Assembly: GCA_036310185.1 (NCBI GenBank)
Contig: JAXJSH010000012.1
Location: 1 to 12,837, forward strand
Length of the DNA stretch: 12,837 nucleotides
Reading direction: 5' to 3'
Source of the DNA: JALENY01 sp036310185
GTDB lineage: Bacteria; Bacillota; Clostridia; Lachnospirales; Lachnospiraceae
Below, piece after piece: positions 6,374 through 12,274 of this stretch. Each line of letters begins with the position of its first letter. Positions within the stretch are counted from its first letter, which is position 1. The notes beneath the pieces were generated by a model, which was not told where the DNA came from, searched no databases, and was given only the letters and a program-made list of their open reading frames with translations. A program made the translations under genes and the position numbers.

Positions 6374-6490
6374 GCCGGTTTTCATACCACAAAATCAGAG
6401 CTTGCAGACGCTCCGCTTATTGAGGAATTTCCTATGGCTCTGGAATGCAGGGTAATCAGCTGGGACAAAGACACCTGCCCTCTGGCAGGC
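6374..6490 (+). pseudogene. Internal fragment of a flavin-reductase-family gene
   Basis: Between the YxjI-like gene and deoB, the frame read from 6374 encodes AGFHTTKSELADAPLIEEFP followed by MALECRVISWDKDTCPLAG. This strongly resembles the mid-to-late part of FMN-binding flavin reductase (flavoredoxin-like) proteins, where a GL/GFHT segment leads into DAPLIEEFPL-LECR and a turn with DP-TCR-VGEIV. Sequence past 6490 loses the pattern, and the flavin-binding N-terminal half and the C-terminal half are absent. No start codon with a ribosome site drives it. It is best read as a relic left by deletion. The deoB ribosome site lies at its 3' edge. Identification is from memory of the family and needs a database search. 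Confidence 0.5.
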
Positions 6491-6507
6491 GGCAGAAAGG
6501 CGAAGAC

Positions 6508-7698
6508 ATGAATAAATATAATCGTATTTTTACAATTGTGGTGGATTCATTGGGCGTTGGTGCATTGGAAGATGCGGCTGACTATGGAGATGCAGGAACC
6601 GATACGCTGGGTCACATTTCTCAGAGCGTGGATCATTTTAAAATACCAAATCTTCAGAAGCTGGGCATGGCCAACTTACATCCGTTAAAACAGGCTGCAC
6701 CTGTGGAAAGACCTTTGGGATATTACATGAAGCTGCACGAGGCAAGTACCGGTAAAGATACGATGACCGGGCATTGGGAGATGATGGGCCTTCACATCAC
6801 AAAACCATTCAAAACATTTACTGAAACAGGATTTCCCAAAGAACTTCTGGATGAACTGTCAGCAAGAACCGGCCGAACCATCATCGGAAACAAAAGCGCC
6901 AGTGGTACAGAAATCCTGGATGAACTGGGAGAGGAAGAGATTGGGACAGGTCATATGATCGTATATACATCTGCCGATTCCGTATTACAGATTTGTGGAA
7001 ATGAGGACACCTTCGGGCTGGAGGAACTCTATCGCTGCTGTGAGATCGCCCGGGAGATCACGATGAAGGACGAATGGAAGGTTGGACGTGTCATTGCGAG
7101 GCCTTATGTTGGTAAGAAAAAAGGTGAATTCAAAAGAACCAGCAACCGTCACGACTACGCACTCAAACCCTATGGAAAAACAGCGCTCAATGCATTAAAA
7201 GATGCCGGGCTGGATGTGATTTCCGTAGGAAAAATATTTGATATTTTTGATGGGGAAGGTCTTACCGAATCCAACAAATCCAAAAGTTCCGTTCACGGTA
7301 TGGAACAGACCATAGAAATAGCAAAGAGAGAATTTCATGGACTGTGCTATGTGAATCTGGTGGATTTTGATGCGCTGTGGGGGCATCGCCGTAATGTGGA
7401 AGGATACGCGCAGGAACTGGAAAAATTCGATGAAAAGCTGGGTGAACTGCTGAAACTGTTAAAAGCGGATGATTTGCTGATAATCACTGCGGATCATGGA
7501 AACGACCCGACCCATACGGGAACGGATCATACGAGAGAAAAAGTTCCGTTTCTTGCATATTCACCTTCTATGAAAGGACATGGCCGCTTGGAAGATATGC
7601 AGACATTTGCCGTGGTCGGGGCGACTATTGCGGATAATTTCGGGATTCCGATGCCGGAAGGGACCATTGGAAGTTCTGTTCTTGAAAAATTAGTATAA
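6508..7698 (+). CDS. deoB: Phosphopentomutase
   Basis: The product is 396 residues, the usual size. ATG 6508 is chosen because the protein aligns from MNKYNRIFTIVVDS; AAGG just upstream is a modest ribosome site. The enzyme interconverts (deoxy)ribose-1-phosphate and (deoxy)ribose-5-phosphate with two Mn ions, linking nucleoside phosphorolysis to central carbon metabolism in the cytoplasm. Visible active-site features are Asp13 (VVDSLGVGA), the Thr that is phosphorylated (Thr85 in GKDTMTGHWEMMG), Asp157 (TSADS), Asp288 and His293 (VDFDALWGH), Asp329-His330 (TADHGNDPT) and His341 (TDHTRE). All are expected for the alkaline-phosphatase-superfamily metal site, and the cap domain lies between. 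It precedes deoC by 162 bp, a classic pairing. No clear promoter was found directly upstream, where the flavin-reductase relic lies. Confidence 0.97.
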   Translation: MNKYNRIFTIVVDSLGVGALEDAADYGDAGTDTLGHISQSVDHFKIPNLQKLGMANLHPLKQAAPVERPLGYYMKLHEASTGKDTMTGHWEMMGLHITKPFKTFTETGFPKELLDELSARTGRTIIGNKSASGTEILDELGEEEIGTGHMIVYTSADSVLQICGNEDTFGLEELYRCCEIAREITMKDEWKVGRVIARPYVGKKKGEFKRTSNRHDYALKPYGKTALNALKDAGLDVISVGKIFDIFDGEGLTESNKSKSSVHGMEQTIEIAKREFHGLCYVNLVDFDALWGHRRNVEGYAQELEKFDEKLGELLKLLKADDLLIITADHGNDPTHTGTDHTREKVPFLAYSPSMKGHGRLEDMQTFAVVGATIADNFGIPMPEGTIGSSVLEKLV

Positions 7699-7716
7699 GA
7701 TGGCTGCAGCGTTATG

Positions 7717-7804
7717 AATAGAATGAAAGTCTGGCTTTAACGAATAAATATACTCTGGTATTTTGTGAATGGCACATGCTGAATCATTCTATTTTTTGAA
7801 TGAT
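7717..7804 (+). promoter_or_regulatory. Competing hairpins in the deoB-deoC intergenic region
   Basis: Segment A (AATAGAATGA, 7717-7726) can pair with B (TCATTCTATT, 7784-7793), whose 3' side runs into a T-tract. B can instead pair with C: ATCATTC (7783-7789) with GAATGAT (7798-7804), with an 8-nt loop. The A-B loop is 57 nt. This may be a loose terminator after deoB or an attenuator-like leader for deoC. All pairings are seen in the sequence; function is inference. Confidence 0.3.
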
Positions 7805-7860
7805 ATCTTCTGAAGCAGCAGTTACAATGTATAAATTTGGGGTAAGGAACGAGGAAAGTT

Positions 7861-8514
7861 ATGGAGAAAAGAGATGTTTTGAAAATTGTTGATCATACGT
7901 TGCTCTCTCAGACCGCAGCCTGGGATGAAATCCGTCAGATTCTGGACGATGCAATGAAATATAAAACCGCATCCGCCTGTATTCCGGCATCCTATGTAAA
8001 ACAGGCAGCAGAATATGTAAATGGAAAACTGCCCATCTGTACCGTGATCGGTTTTCCGAACGGATATAGCACAACGGCGGCAAAAGTTTTTGAAACGAAA
8101 GATGCGATTGCAAACGGAGCAGATGAAATCGATATGGTGATAAACGTGGGTTATCTTAAAGACAGGAGATATCAGGAAATCGAAGAGGAGATTCGTCAGA
8201 TCCATGAAGCCTGCGGCGGCAGGATTTTAAAAGTAATCATTGAAACATGCCTTTTGACGGATGAGGAAAAAATCAAAATGTGCGAGATTGTGACAAACGC
8301 CGGAGCAGAATACATCAAGACTTCCACCGGATTTTCCACCGCAGGAGCCACCTTTGCAGATGTGGAACTTATGAAAAAACATATTGGAAAAAATGTGAAA
8401 GTAAAAGCGGCAGGCGGCATTTCTTCATTTGAAGATGCGGAGGAATTTATACGTCTTGGGGCGGACAGACTTGGTACGAGCAGATTAGTAAAGATTGTGA
8501 AAAACATCGGATAA
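7861..8514 (+). CDS. deoC: Deoxyribose-phosphate aldolase
   Basis: The product is 217 residues, the normal length for the short bacterial form. The ATG at 7861 is preceded by GAGG (7851-7854) at 6 bp. The enzyme splits 2-deoxyribose-5-phosphate into glyceraldehyde-3-phosphate and acetaldehyde by a class I aldolase mechanism on a TIM barrel. Visible catalytic residues are the Schiff-base Lys153 in YIKTSTGFS, the relay Lys182 in VKVKAAGGIS and the acidic Asp91 in ADEIDMVINVG. The phosphate-binding end GADRLGTSRL is also present. It follows deoB and completes the deoxynucleoside breakdown route. The HAD gene starts 45 bp downstream with no terminator between, so those two are probably co-transcribed. 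TACAAT at 7823-7828 is a possible -10 box, but the matching -35 box is poor. Confidence 0.96.
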   Translation: MEKRDVLKIVDHTLLSQTAAWDEIRQILDDAMKYKTASACIPASYVKQAAEYVNGKLPICTVIGFPNGYSTTAAKVFETKDAIANGADEIDMVINVGYLKDRRYQEIEEEIRQIHEACGGRILKVIIETCLLTDEEKIKMCEIVTNAGAEYIKTSTGFSTAGATFADVELMKKHIGKNVKVKAAGGISSFEDAEEFIRLGADRLGTSRLVKIVKNIG

Positions 8515-8559
8515 AACAGGTGCCGATGGTGAATAAAGATTGACAGACGGAGGAGACAG

Positions 8560-9258
8560 ATGAAATACGAGAATTATGTTTTTGACTTATATGGAACTTT
8601 GATCGACATTCATACGGATGAAGAGGACGAAAAAGCATGGGAGAAGATGACTTTATTTTATAAAGGGCAGGGGGCAGATTATACCCCGGAAGAGTTGAAG
8701 GAAAGCTATGAGCGTCTGGTAAAAGAAGAGTCAAAAAAAGTAAGTGAGATACAGGTAGATAAAGTTTTTGCTCAGATGTATGCAGAGAAAGGCGTAAAGG
8801 CAGACGACGGACTGGTGCTGGACACCTGTCACAAATTCAGAGAATATACGACGGAATATATCCGTCTCTATTCCGGGGCAGAAGAACTGCTGAAAAAATT
8901 AAAGGAAGCAGGAAAAAACGTATACCTTTTATCCAACGCCCAGCGGTCCTTTACAGAGCGTGAACTTGAGATGACAGGAATTAAATCTTATTTTGATGAG
9001 ATTTTCATATCTTCTGATTTTGGTGTGAAGAAGCCTCAGAAAGAGTTTTTCAAGGTTCTGATGGAACGCTGCGGCATCAATCCGGCAGAAAGCATCATGA
9101 TCGGAAACGATGAGACCTGTGATATACAGGGTGCGCAGACGGTGGGAATGGATACGCTCTATATTCATTCTAATATTTCACCGGAATACACGGGAAAAGT
9201 AAATCCGACCTATGTATTTTCAGAAATGCCGGATGATCTGACTGAGATTATAAAGTAA
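8560..9258 (+). CDS. HAD-superfamily hydrolase, DxYGT motif variant
   Basis: The product is 232 residues. The ATG at 8560 follows GGAGGAG (8549-8555). This is a subfamily I HAD protein with a helical cap (about residues 17-100). Motif I is FDLYGTLID with nucleophile Asp9. Motif II is LLSNAQ (Ser125), motif III is the Lys of GVKKP (Lys158) and motif IV is GNDETCDIQGA (Asp184, Asp188). The position two after the nucleophile, usually the acid/base Asp of phosphatases, is Tyr11. That pattern is shared with haloacid-dehalogenase-type members but is also common in clostridial proteins annotated only as HAD hydrolases. Substrate is unknown. Its place after deoC suggests a sugar- or nucleotide-phosphate role, which is inference. 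Transcription ends at 9326-9361. Confidence 0.9.
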   Translation: MKYENYVFDLYGTLIDIHTDEEDEKAWEKMTLFYKGQGADYTPEELKESYERLVKEESKKVSEIQVDKVFAQMYAEKGVKADDGLVLDTCHKFREYTTEYIRLYSGAEELLKKLKEAGKNVYLLSNAQRSFTERELEMTGIKSYFDEIFISSDFGVKKPQKEFFKVLMERCGINPAESIMIGNDETCDIQGAQTVGMDTLYIHSNISPEYTGKVNPTYVFSEMPDDLTEIIK

Positions 9259-9325
9259 ATGGCATCTTTTGAATAGCTGCAAATGAACTTATAAATGTCC
9301 GTGCAGAATTTAATCGTGCATTTTT

Positions 9326-9361
9326 ATCTCCAATTACCTGAAACGGTGGTTGGAGATTTTT
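9326..9361 (+). terminator. Intrinsic terminator after the HAD hydrolase gene
   Basis: ATCTCCAA (9326-9333) pairs with TTGGAGAT (9350-9357), with an inner ACC/GGT pairing around TGAAAC, then TTTT. A T-run before the left arm and T-run after the right arm are visible. The stem lies 67 bp past the stop at 9258. Confidence 0.85.
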
Positions 9362-9592
9362 ACTCTACAGAAAATATCTCCCATATGCCAAAAAACTCTC
9401 CGGACAAGGTGTGCACGGATTGTTTATAAGGTTTCTTCACGGTTGATTTTATATTGAAAAATGTCGTAATAGTTTTTTGCTTTGGAAAGAAGAAAAGAAT
9501 AAAATCTAACTGTTCAGAAGGCGGCAGTAATTCTGTAAATGATACCTTCTGAATAGCCACAATAAATGAAAAAGCGAGGGAGAAATAGATAT
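9362..9592. other. Gene-free stretch with one inverted repeat
   Basis: Together with the terminator, the span 9259-9592 holds no supportable gene. The one structure seen is TTCAGAAGG (9513-9521) and CCTTCTGAA (9545-9553), a perfect 9-bp inverted repeat with a 23-bp gap, 40 bp upstream of the broken XRE regulator's start. It may be an operator or a hairpin relic. No convincing promoter was found. Confidence 0.4.
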
Positions 9593-9939
9593 ATGAATCA
9601 ATTGCATTTGGCGGAAAAATTAATTTATCTCAGACATGAAAGAAAGATTACCCAGGAACAGCTTGCCGATTTTATCGGGGTGACCAAGGCATCGGTTTCC
9701 AAATATATGTGAAACTTGTTTGTCATGTGTTGGGTGAGGATAACATGAAACTGCATGGAGACAAATACTTTTATTGTCTGGAACAGTGGATTGATAAACT
9801 GCACCTTGGAGCTATGCTGCCCCGTCACAGAGAACTGGTGGCAAAAGATGCACTGCAGACACTTTCTCATCCGCTGTTTCAGGAGCTGGCTGGACGGGAG
9901 GATTTTATCCGATTACAGGAACAAATAAAAGACGTATGA
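9593..9939 (+). pseudogene. XRE-family regulator with a large internal deletion and frame break
   Basis: The ATG at 9593, after GAGGGAG, opens MNQLHLAEKLIYLRHERKIT and QEQLADFIGVTKASVSKYM, a clear XRE helix-turn-helix, then stops at 9710-9712. Full-length relatives continue with SKWE-G and a long TPR-like region. A second frame, open from GTG 9709 to the TGA at 9937-9939, carries MKLHGDKYFYCLEQWIDKL, then LPRHRELVAKDAL and HPLFQELAGREDFIRLQEQI. This resembles the very C-terminal end of those same long XRE/TPR regulators in Lachnospiraceae. The simplest reading is that one gene of about 350-400 codons lost its middle, fusing both ends out of frame near 9705-9715. A 39-residue HTH peptide could still be made. 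The C-terminal match is from memory and less certain than the HTH. Confidence 0.6.
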
Positions 9940-9993
9940 ATTATGAATGAAATTACAAAATTATATGGATTTTGATGAGTATATCATCTATAA

Positions 9994-10040
9994 ACAAAAA
10001 AGATTGCAGACATCCCGGCAATGTCTGCAATCTTTTTTGT
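9994..10040. terminator. Strong bidirectional terminator between XRE remnant and degV-type gene
   Basis: A perfect 18-bp arm (9996-10013, six A then GATTGCAGACAT) pairs with 10021-10038 (ATGTCTGCAATC then six T) around a 7-base loop, CCCGGCA; pairing extends two more bases on each side. A- and T-tracts allow termination for both the rightward relic and the leftward DegV gene, whose stop lies 12 bp away. Confidence 0.95.
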
Positions 10041-10051
10041 TCCTGCTTATT

Positions 10052-10915
10052 TCAGATTTTTACTTTCTTTATAATGCCCACACCGAGTGCACCCGGACCG
10101 ATATGACAGGAAACGCTCAATGACAGCGGGCCATCGATCATTTCATAGCCCGGGAAGGCATCCATAATTTCTCTGCGCCAGATTTCGGATTCTGCCGGAT
10201 CTCCCGTATAAGCCATACCAAGGTAAAGCTCATCTTTTACATCGGCAAAGCGGGTATCCAGATCATGAGCAATGGCTTTTAACATGGTACGCTTGGCGGC
10301 TTTCCAACCGCGTACTTTTGCATATGCATCCAGCTTTTCCCCCTGGATCTGCAGAACCGGCTTGATATTTAGCACGGCACCAAGGGCAGCGCCCGCAGGC
10401 GTTACGCGTCCGCCCTTCTTCAGGTATTTTAAAGTATCTACGGTAATGTAGATGGAAGCCTCCAGTTTTTCCGCTTCCAGTATTTCCCTGATTTCCGCAG
10501 CTGTTTTTCCGGCATCGCGCAGATGCATGGCATCCAGAACGGATGATTTTTGTGTGACAGAAATTCGCTGATTATCGACTACCTGTACCCGGCCGTCATA
10601 TTCCTGTGCCAGAACCAGAGCGGTCTGAAGAGAGTTGCTCAGTCCGCTGGACATGGGAATATGTACGATTTCATCATAATCTTTTAACAGGGAGTTCCAG
10701 AGTGCCATCACATCACCCGGCGAAGGCTGAGAAGTGGAGATATCTGCATCTTCCCCAAGTTTCTGATAGAATTCTTCCTGACTCAGATTGATGTCTTCCA
10801 GATAAGGCTCTCCATCAATGGAAAAAGGCATTGGAACCACAGAAATGCCCATCTCTTTCCCTTTTTGTTGCGTAATACCGCTGTTACTGTCAGTAACAAT
10901 AGCTATTTTATTCAA
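10052..10915 (-). CDS. DegV-family fatty-acid-binding protein (FakB-like)
   Basis: The product is 287 residues, the normal length. The start is TTG read from 10915; no in-frame ATG lies upstream, GGGG sits 8 bp before it, and the family N-terminus (KIAIVTDSNSGI) begins right there. DegV/FakB proteins bind a fatty acid and present it to the kinase FakA for phosphorylation, in the cytoplasm. Visible signatures are VTDSNSG, TSQPSPGD, the loop MSSGLSNSLQ, TLKYLKKGGRV, ALGAVLNIKPVL and the C-terminal HIGPGALGVG. No fakA-like gene is in the window. It has its own near-consensus promoter with an inverted repeat over the -10 box and a strong terminator, so it is a single-gene unit. Fatty-acid binding is known for the family, not shown here. 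Confidence 0.95.
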   Translation of the reverse strand: MNKIAIVTDSNSGITQQKGKEMGISVVPMPFSIDGEPYLEDINLSQEEFYQKLGEDADISTSQPSPGDVMALWNSLLKDYDEIVHIPMSSGLSNSLQTALVLAQEYDGRVQVVDNQRISVTQKSSVLDAMHLRDAGKTAAEIREILEAEKLEASIYITVDTLKYLKKGGRVTPAGAALGAVLNIKPVLQIQGEKLDAYAKVRGWKAAKRTMLKAIAHDLDTRFADVKDELYLGMAYTGDPAESEIWRREIMDAFPGYEMIDGPLSLSVSCHIGPGALGVGIIKKVKI

Positions 10916-10941
10916 ATTCTATACCCCGTTTCTCAAGTAAA

Positions 10942-10970
10942 AATTGTTGCGAACTAACATTACAACAATT
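10942..10970. promoter_or_regulatory. Operator-like inverted repeat over the DegV -10 box and start site
   Basis: AATTGTTG (10942-10949) and CAACAATT (10963-10970) form a perfect 8-bp inverted repeat with a 13-bp spacer. The right arm overlaps the -10 box on the minus strand, and the repeat spans the expected transcription start, the classic place for a repressor. It does not match any fatty-acid regulator site I can recall with certainty. Confidence 0.5.
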
Positions 10971-10995
10971 ATATCAAATTGAAGTAAAGTGTCAA
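10968..10995 (-). promoter_or_regulatory. Near-consensus promoter of the DegV gene
   Basis: On the minus strand TTGACA (10995 to 10990) and TATAAT (10973 to 10968) are both perfect and are separated by 16 bp. The leader to the TTG start is about 45 nt. Such a strong promoter implies control by a repressor, for which the adjoining inverted repeat is a candidate. Confidence 0.85.
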
Positions 10996-11040
10996 TGGAA
11001 ATGATTTCAGGAGAAACAGTAAGTGTTAAAAATATTGATT

Positions 11041-11085
11041 AAAATGTAAAATATAGTTGACAAAATGTAAAAAGAGTAGTATATT
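11041..11085 (+). promoter_or_regulatory. Promoter with paired AAAATGTAAAA repeats
   Basis: TTGACA (11057-11062) and TATATT (11080-11085) are 17 bp apart, a strong vegetative promoter. AAAATGTAAAA occurs exactly at 11041-11051 and 11062-11072, 21 bp apart (two helix turns), bracketing the -35 box. The operon it drives encodes an XRE regulator, so autoregulation through these repeats is plausible but inferred. Confidence 0.75.
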
Positions 11086-11197
11086 CTAAGCAAGCAAAGA
11101 GAAATGAACGATAAGATGAGGATTCATAAAGTTATAACACATCTTTGCATGAGTCAATTTCATTTGCGAATATTTTAATTTAAGGAGAACGGATAAT

Positions 11198-11722
11198 ATG
11201 AGTACAGCAATGTTGGCGGGAGTCATCTGCGGAGTCCTGGTAGGCTTGGTATTGGTAGTAATTATTTTAAAGTGGGTGAGAGGGGATGGTTCGAAAAAGT
11301 GTAAATTTGATGAACGGCAGGAACTTGTGCGTGGAACCAGTTTCAAATATGGTTTTTTTGCACTGATTATTTACAATGGAGCGTACATATTGGCATCTAT
11401 GGCTTTAGAGAAGCTGCCGTTTGATACTGCAACAGGAATGTTTTTCGGTATCTGTATTGGGGTGATGGTATTTGCTGCTTACGGTATCTGGCATGACGGA
11501 TATCTGGCATTAAATGAAAAGCCGGCACGTGTTATGATCGCATTTGCACTGATCGGTATCATTAATCTTGCTTTGGGAATCCGCAGTTTTGTTGCAGGTG
11601 ATGCATTTGTGGACGGACAGTTGACTTTCCGGGGCATCAATCTTTTTTGTGGCCTTTTGTTTGTGTTTATCGGTGTAGTATATTTGCTGAAATGGATAAA
11701 AGATGTAAGAGAGGGCGATTGA
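11198..11722 (+). CDS. Five-helix membrane protein of the XRE-linked type
   Basis: The product is 174 residues. The ATG at 11198 has AAGGAG (11182-11187) upstream at 10 bp. About five hydrophobic segments are seen: residues 5-25, 50-68, 78-97, 110-130 and 145-165. A cytoplasmic loop after the first helix carries KCKFDERQELVRG. A (F/Y)DERQ motif at this place recurs in small membrane proteins encoded next to short XRE regulators in Firmicutes (DUF2178/DUF3796-like). The exact family was not settled and the function of such proteins is unknown. The regulator gene starts 4 bp after the stop, and the promoter at 11057-11085 serves both, with an unusually long leader of about 105 nt. Confidence 0.85.
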   Translation: MSTAMLAGVICGVLVGLVLVVIILKWVRGDGSKKCKFDERQELVRGTSFKYGFFALIIYNGAYILASMALEKLPFDTATGMFFGICIGVMVFAAYGIWHDGYLALNEKPARVMIAFALIGIINLALGIRSFVAGDAFVDGQLTFRGINLFCGLLFVFIGVVYLLKWIKDVREGD

Positions 11723-11726
11723 GTCT

Positions 11727-11921
11727 ATGAAAAATCTGAGATTAAAAGCGGCACGGGCAGCAATGGACTTGTCCCAGCAGGATCTGGCCGATAAGGTAGG
11801 GGTCAGCAGACAGACCATCAGTTCCATCGAGAAAGGGGATTATAATCCGACCATAAATCTTTGCATCGCAATCTGCAAAGTGCTCGGGAAAACCCTGGAT
11901 GAACTGTTTTGGGAGTCATAG
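11727..11921 (+). CDS. Short XRE/Cro-like helix-turn-helix regulator
   Basis: The product is 64 residues, consisting of a single HTH domain: LRLKAARAAMDLSQQDLADK, then VGVSRQTISSIEKGDYNPTI and a last helix ending LDELFWES. The QDLADKVGVSRQTISSIEKG segment is a textbook XRE helix-turn-helix, and the full length is typical for this compact class. It lies 4 bp after the membrane protein gene, so both are made from one transcript. Regulators of this class commonly repress their own operon; the paired repeats at 11041-11072 are the obvious candidate sites (inference). Confidence 0.95.
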   Translation: MKNLRLKAARAAMDLSQQDLADKVGVSRQTISSIEKGDYNPTINLCIAICKVLGKTLDELFWES

Positions 11922-11952
11922 AAAATGAAATTTCAATTTATGGAAAAAGATT

Positions 11953-12150
11953 ATGACAAAAAATGATGAAAGATTTGTAGTAAAAGAAAAAAGTGGCAGT
12001 CAGTTAAAAGATTCAGGCTTAATACAGGTAATTGTTGATAAAGAGACAGGCGTGAATTATTTATGGGTAAAATCGGGCTATGCAGGTGGCTTAACCCCTT
12101 TGCTGGATGCAGAAGGGAAACCAGTTGTTACACCTGTGTCGGATTGTTGA
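11953..12150 (+). CDS. DUF6440-like small protein
   Basis: The product is 65 residues, from ATG 11953, 31 bp after the XRE stop; the ribosome site is weak (GGAAAAAG). The pattern ERFVVKEKSG, then IQVIVDKETGVNYLWVKSGY and AGGLTPLLDAEGKPVV matches small Firmicutes proteins classed as DUF6440, which carry V-D--TGV-YL and a GLTPLLD-(D/E)G ending. No function is known. It appears to be the last gene of the membrane-protein/XRE unit, ending before the terminator at 12182-12232, though independent transcription cannot be excluded. A 13-codon frame at 11925-11966 overlaps its start and is probably not a gene. Confidence 0.75.
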   Translation: MTKNDERFVVKEKSGSQLKDSGLIQVIVDKETGVNYLWVKSGYAGGLTPLLDAEGKPVVTPVSDC

Positions 12151-12181
12151 GTTTAAATGTTTAAAAAAATATCATATATGA

Positions 12182-12232
12182 AAAACACAAGCACGGATTG
12201 CAGAACAAAACTGCTTTCCGTGCTTGTGTTTT
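12182..12232. terminator. Strong bidirectional terminator
   Basis: AAAACACAAGCACGGA (12182-12197) pairs perfectly with TCCGTGCTTGTGTTTT (12217-12232), with an inner GCAG/CTGC pairing and an AACAAAA loop. It lies between two convergent units, the DUF6440-like gene and the glucanotransferase gene, and can serve both. Confidence 0.93.
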
Positions 12233-12274
12233 AAGAAAGTAGCTGCGCCCATTCTTTTCCCGGAAGGGATCAGA

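Noticed and set aside
6320..6511. A 63-codon frame as an independent gene
   Set aside because: Its first 18 residues overlap the preceding gene in another frame, and no ribosome site precedes the start; only 6374-6490 has protein-like similarity, so it was called as a relic.
11925..11966. Thirteen-codon frame MKFQFMEKDYDKK before the DUF6440-like gene
   Set aside because: It has no ribosome site of its own and overlaps the next gene; probably chance.
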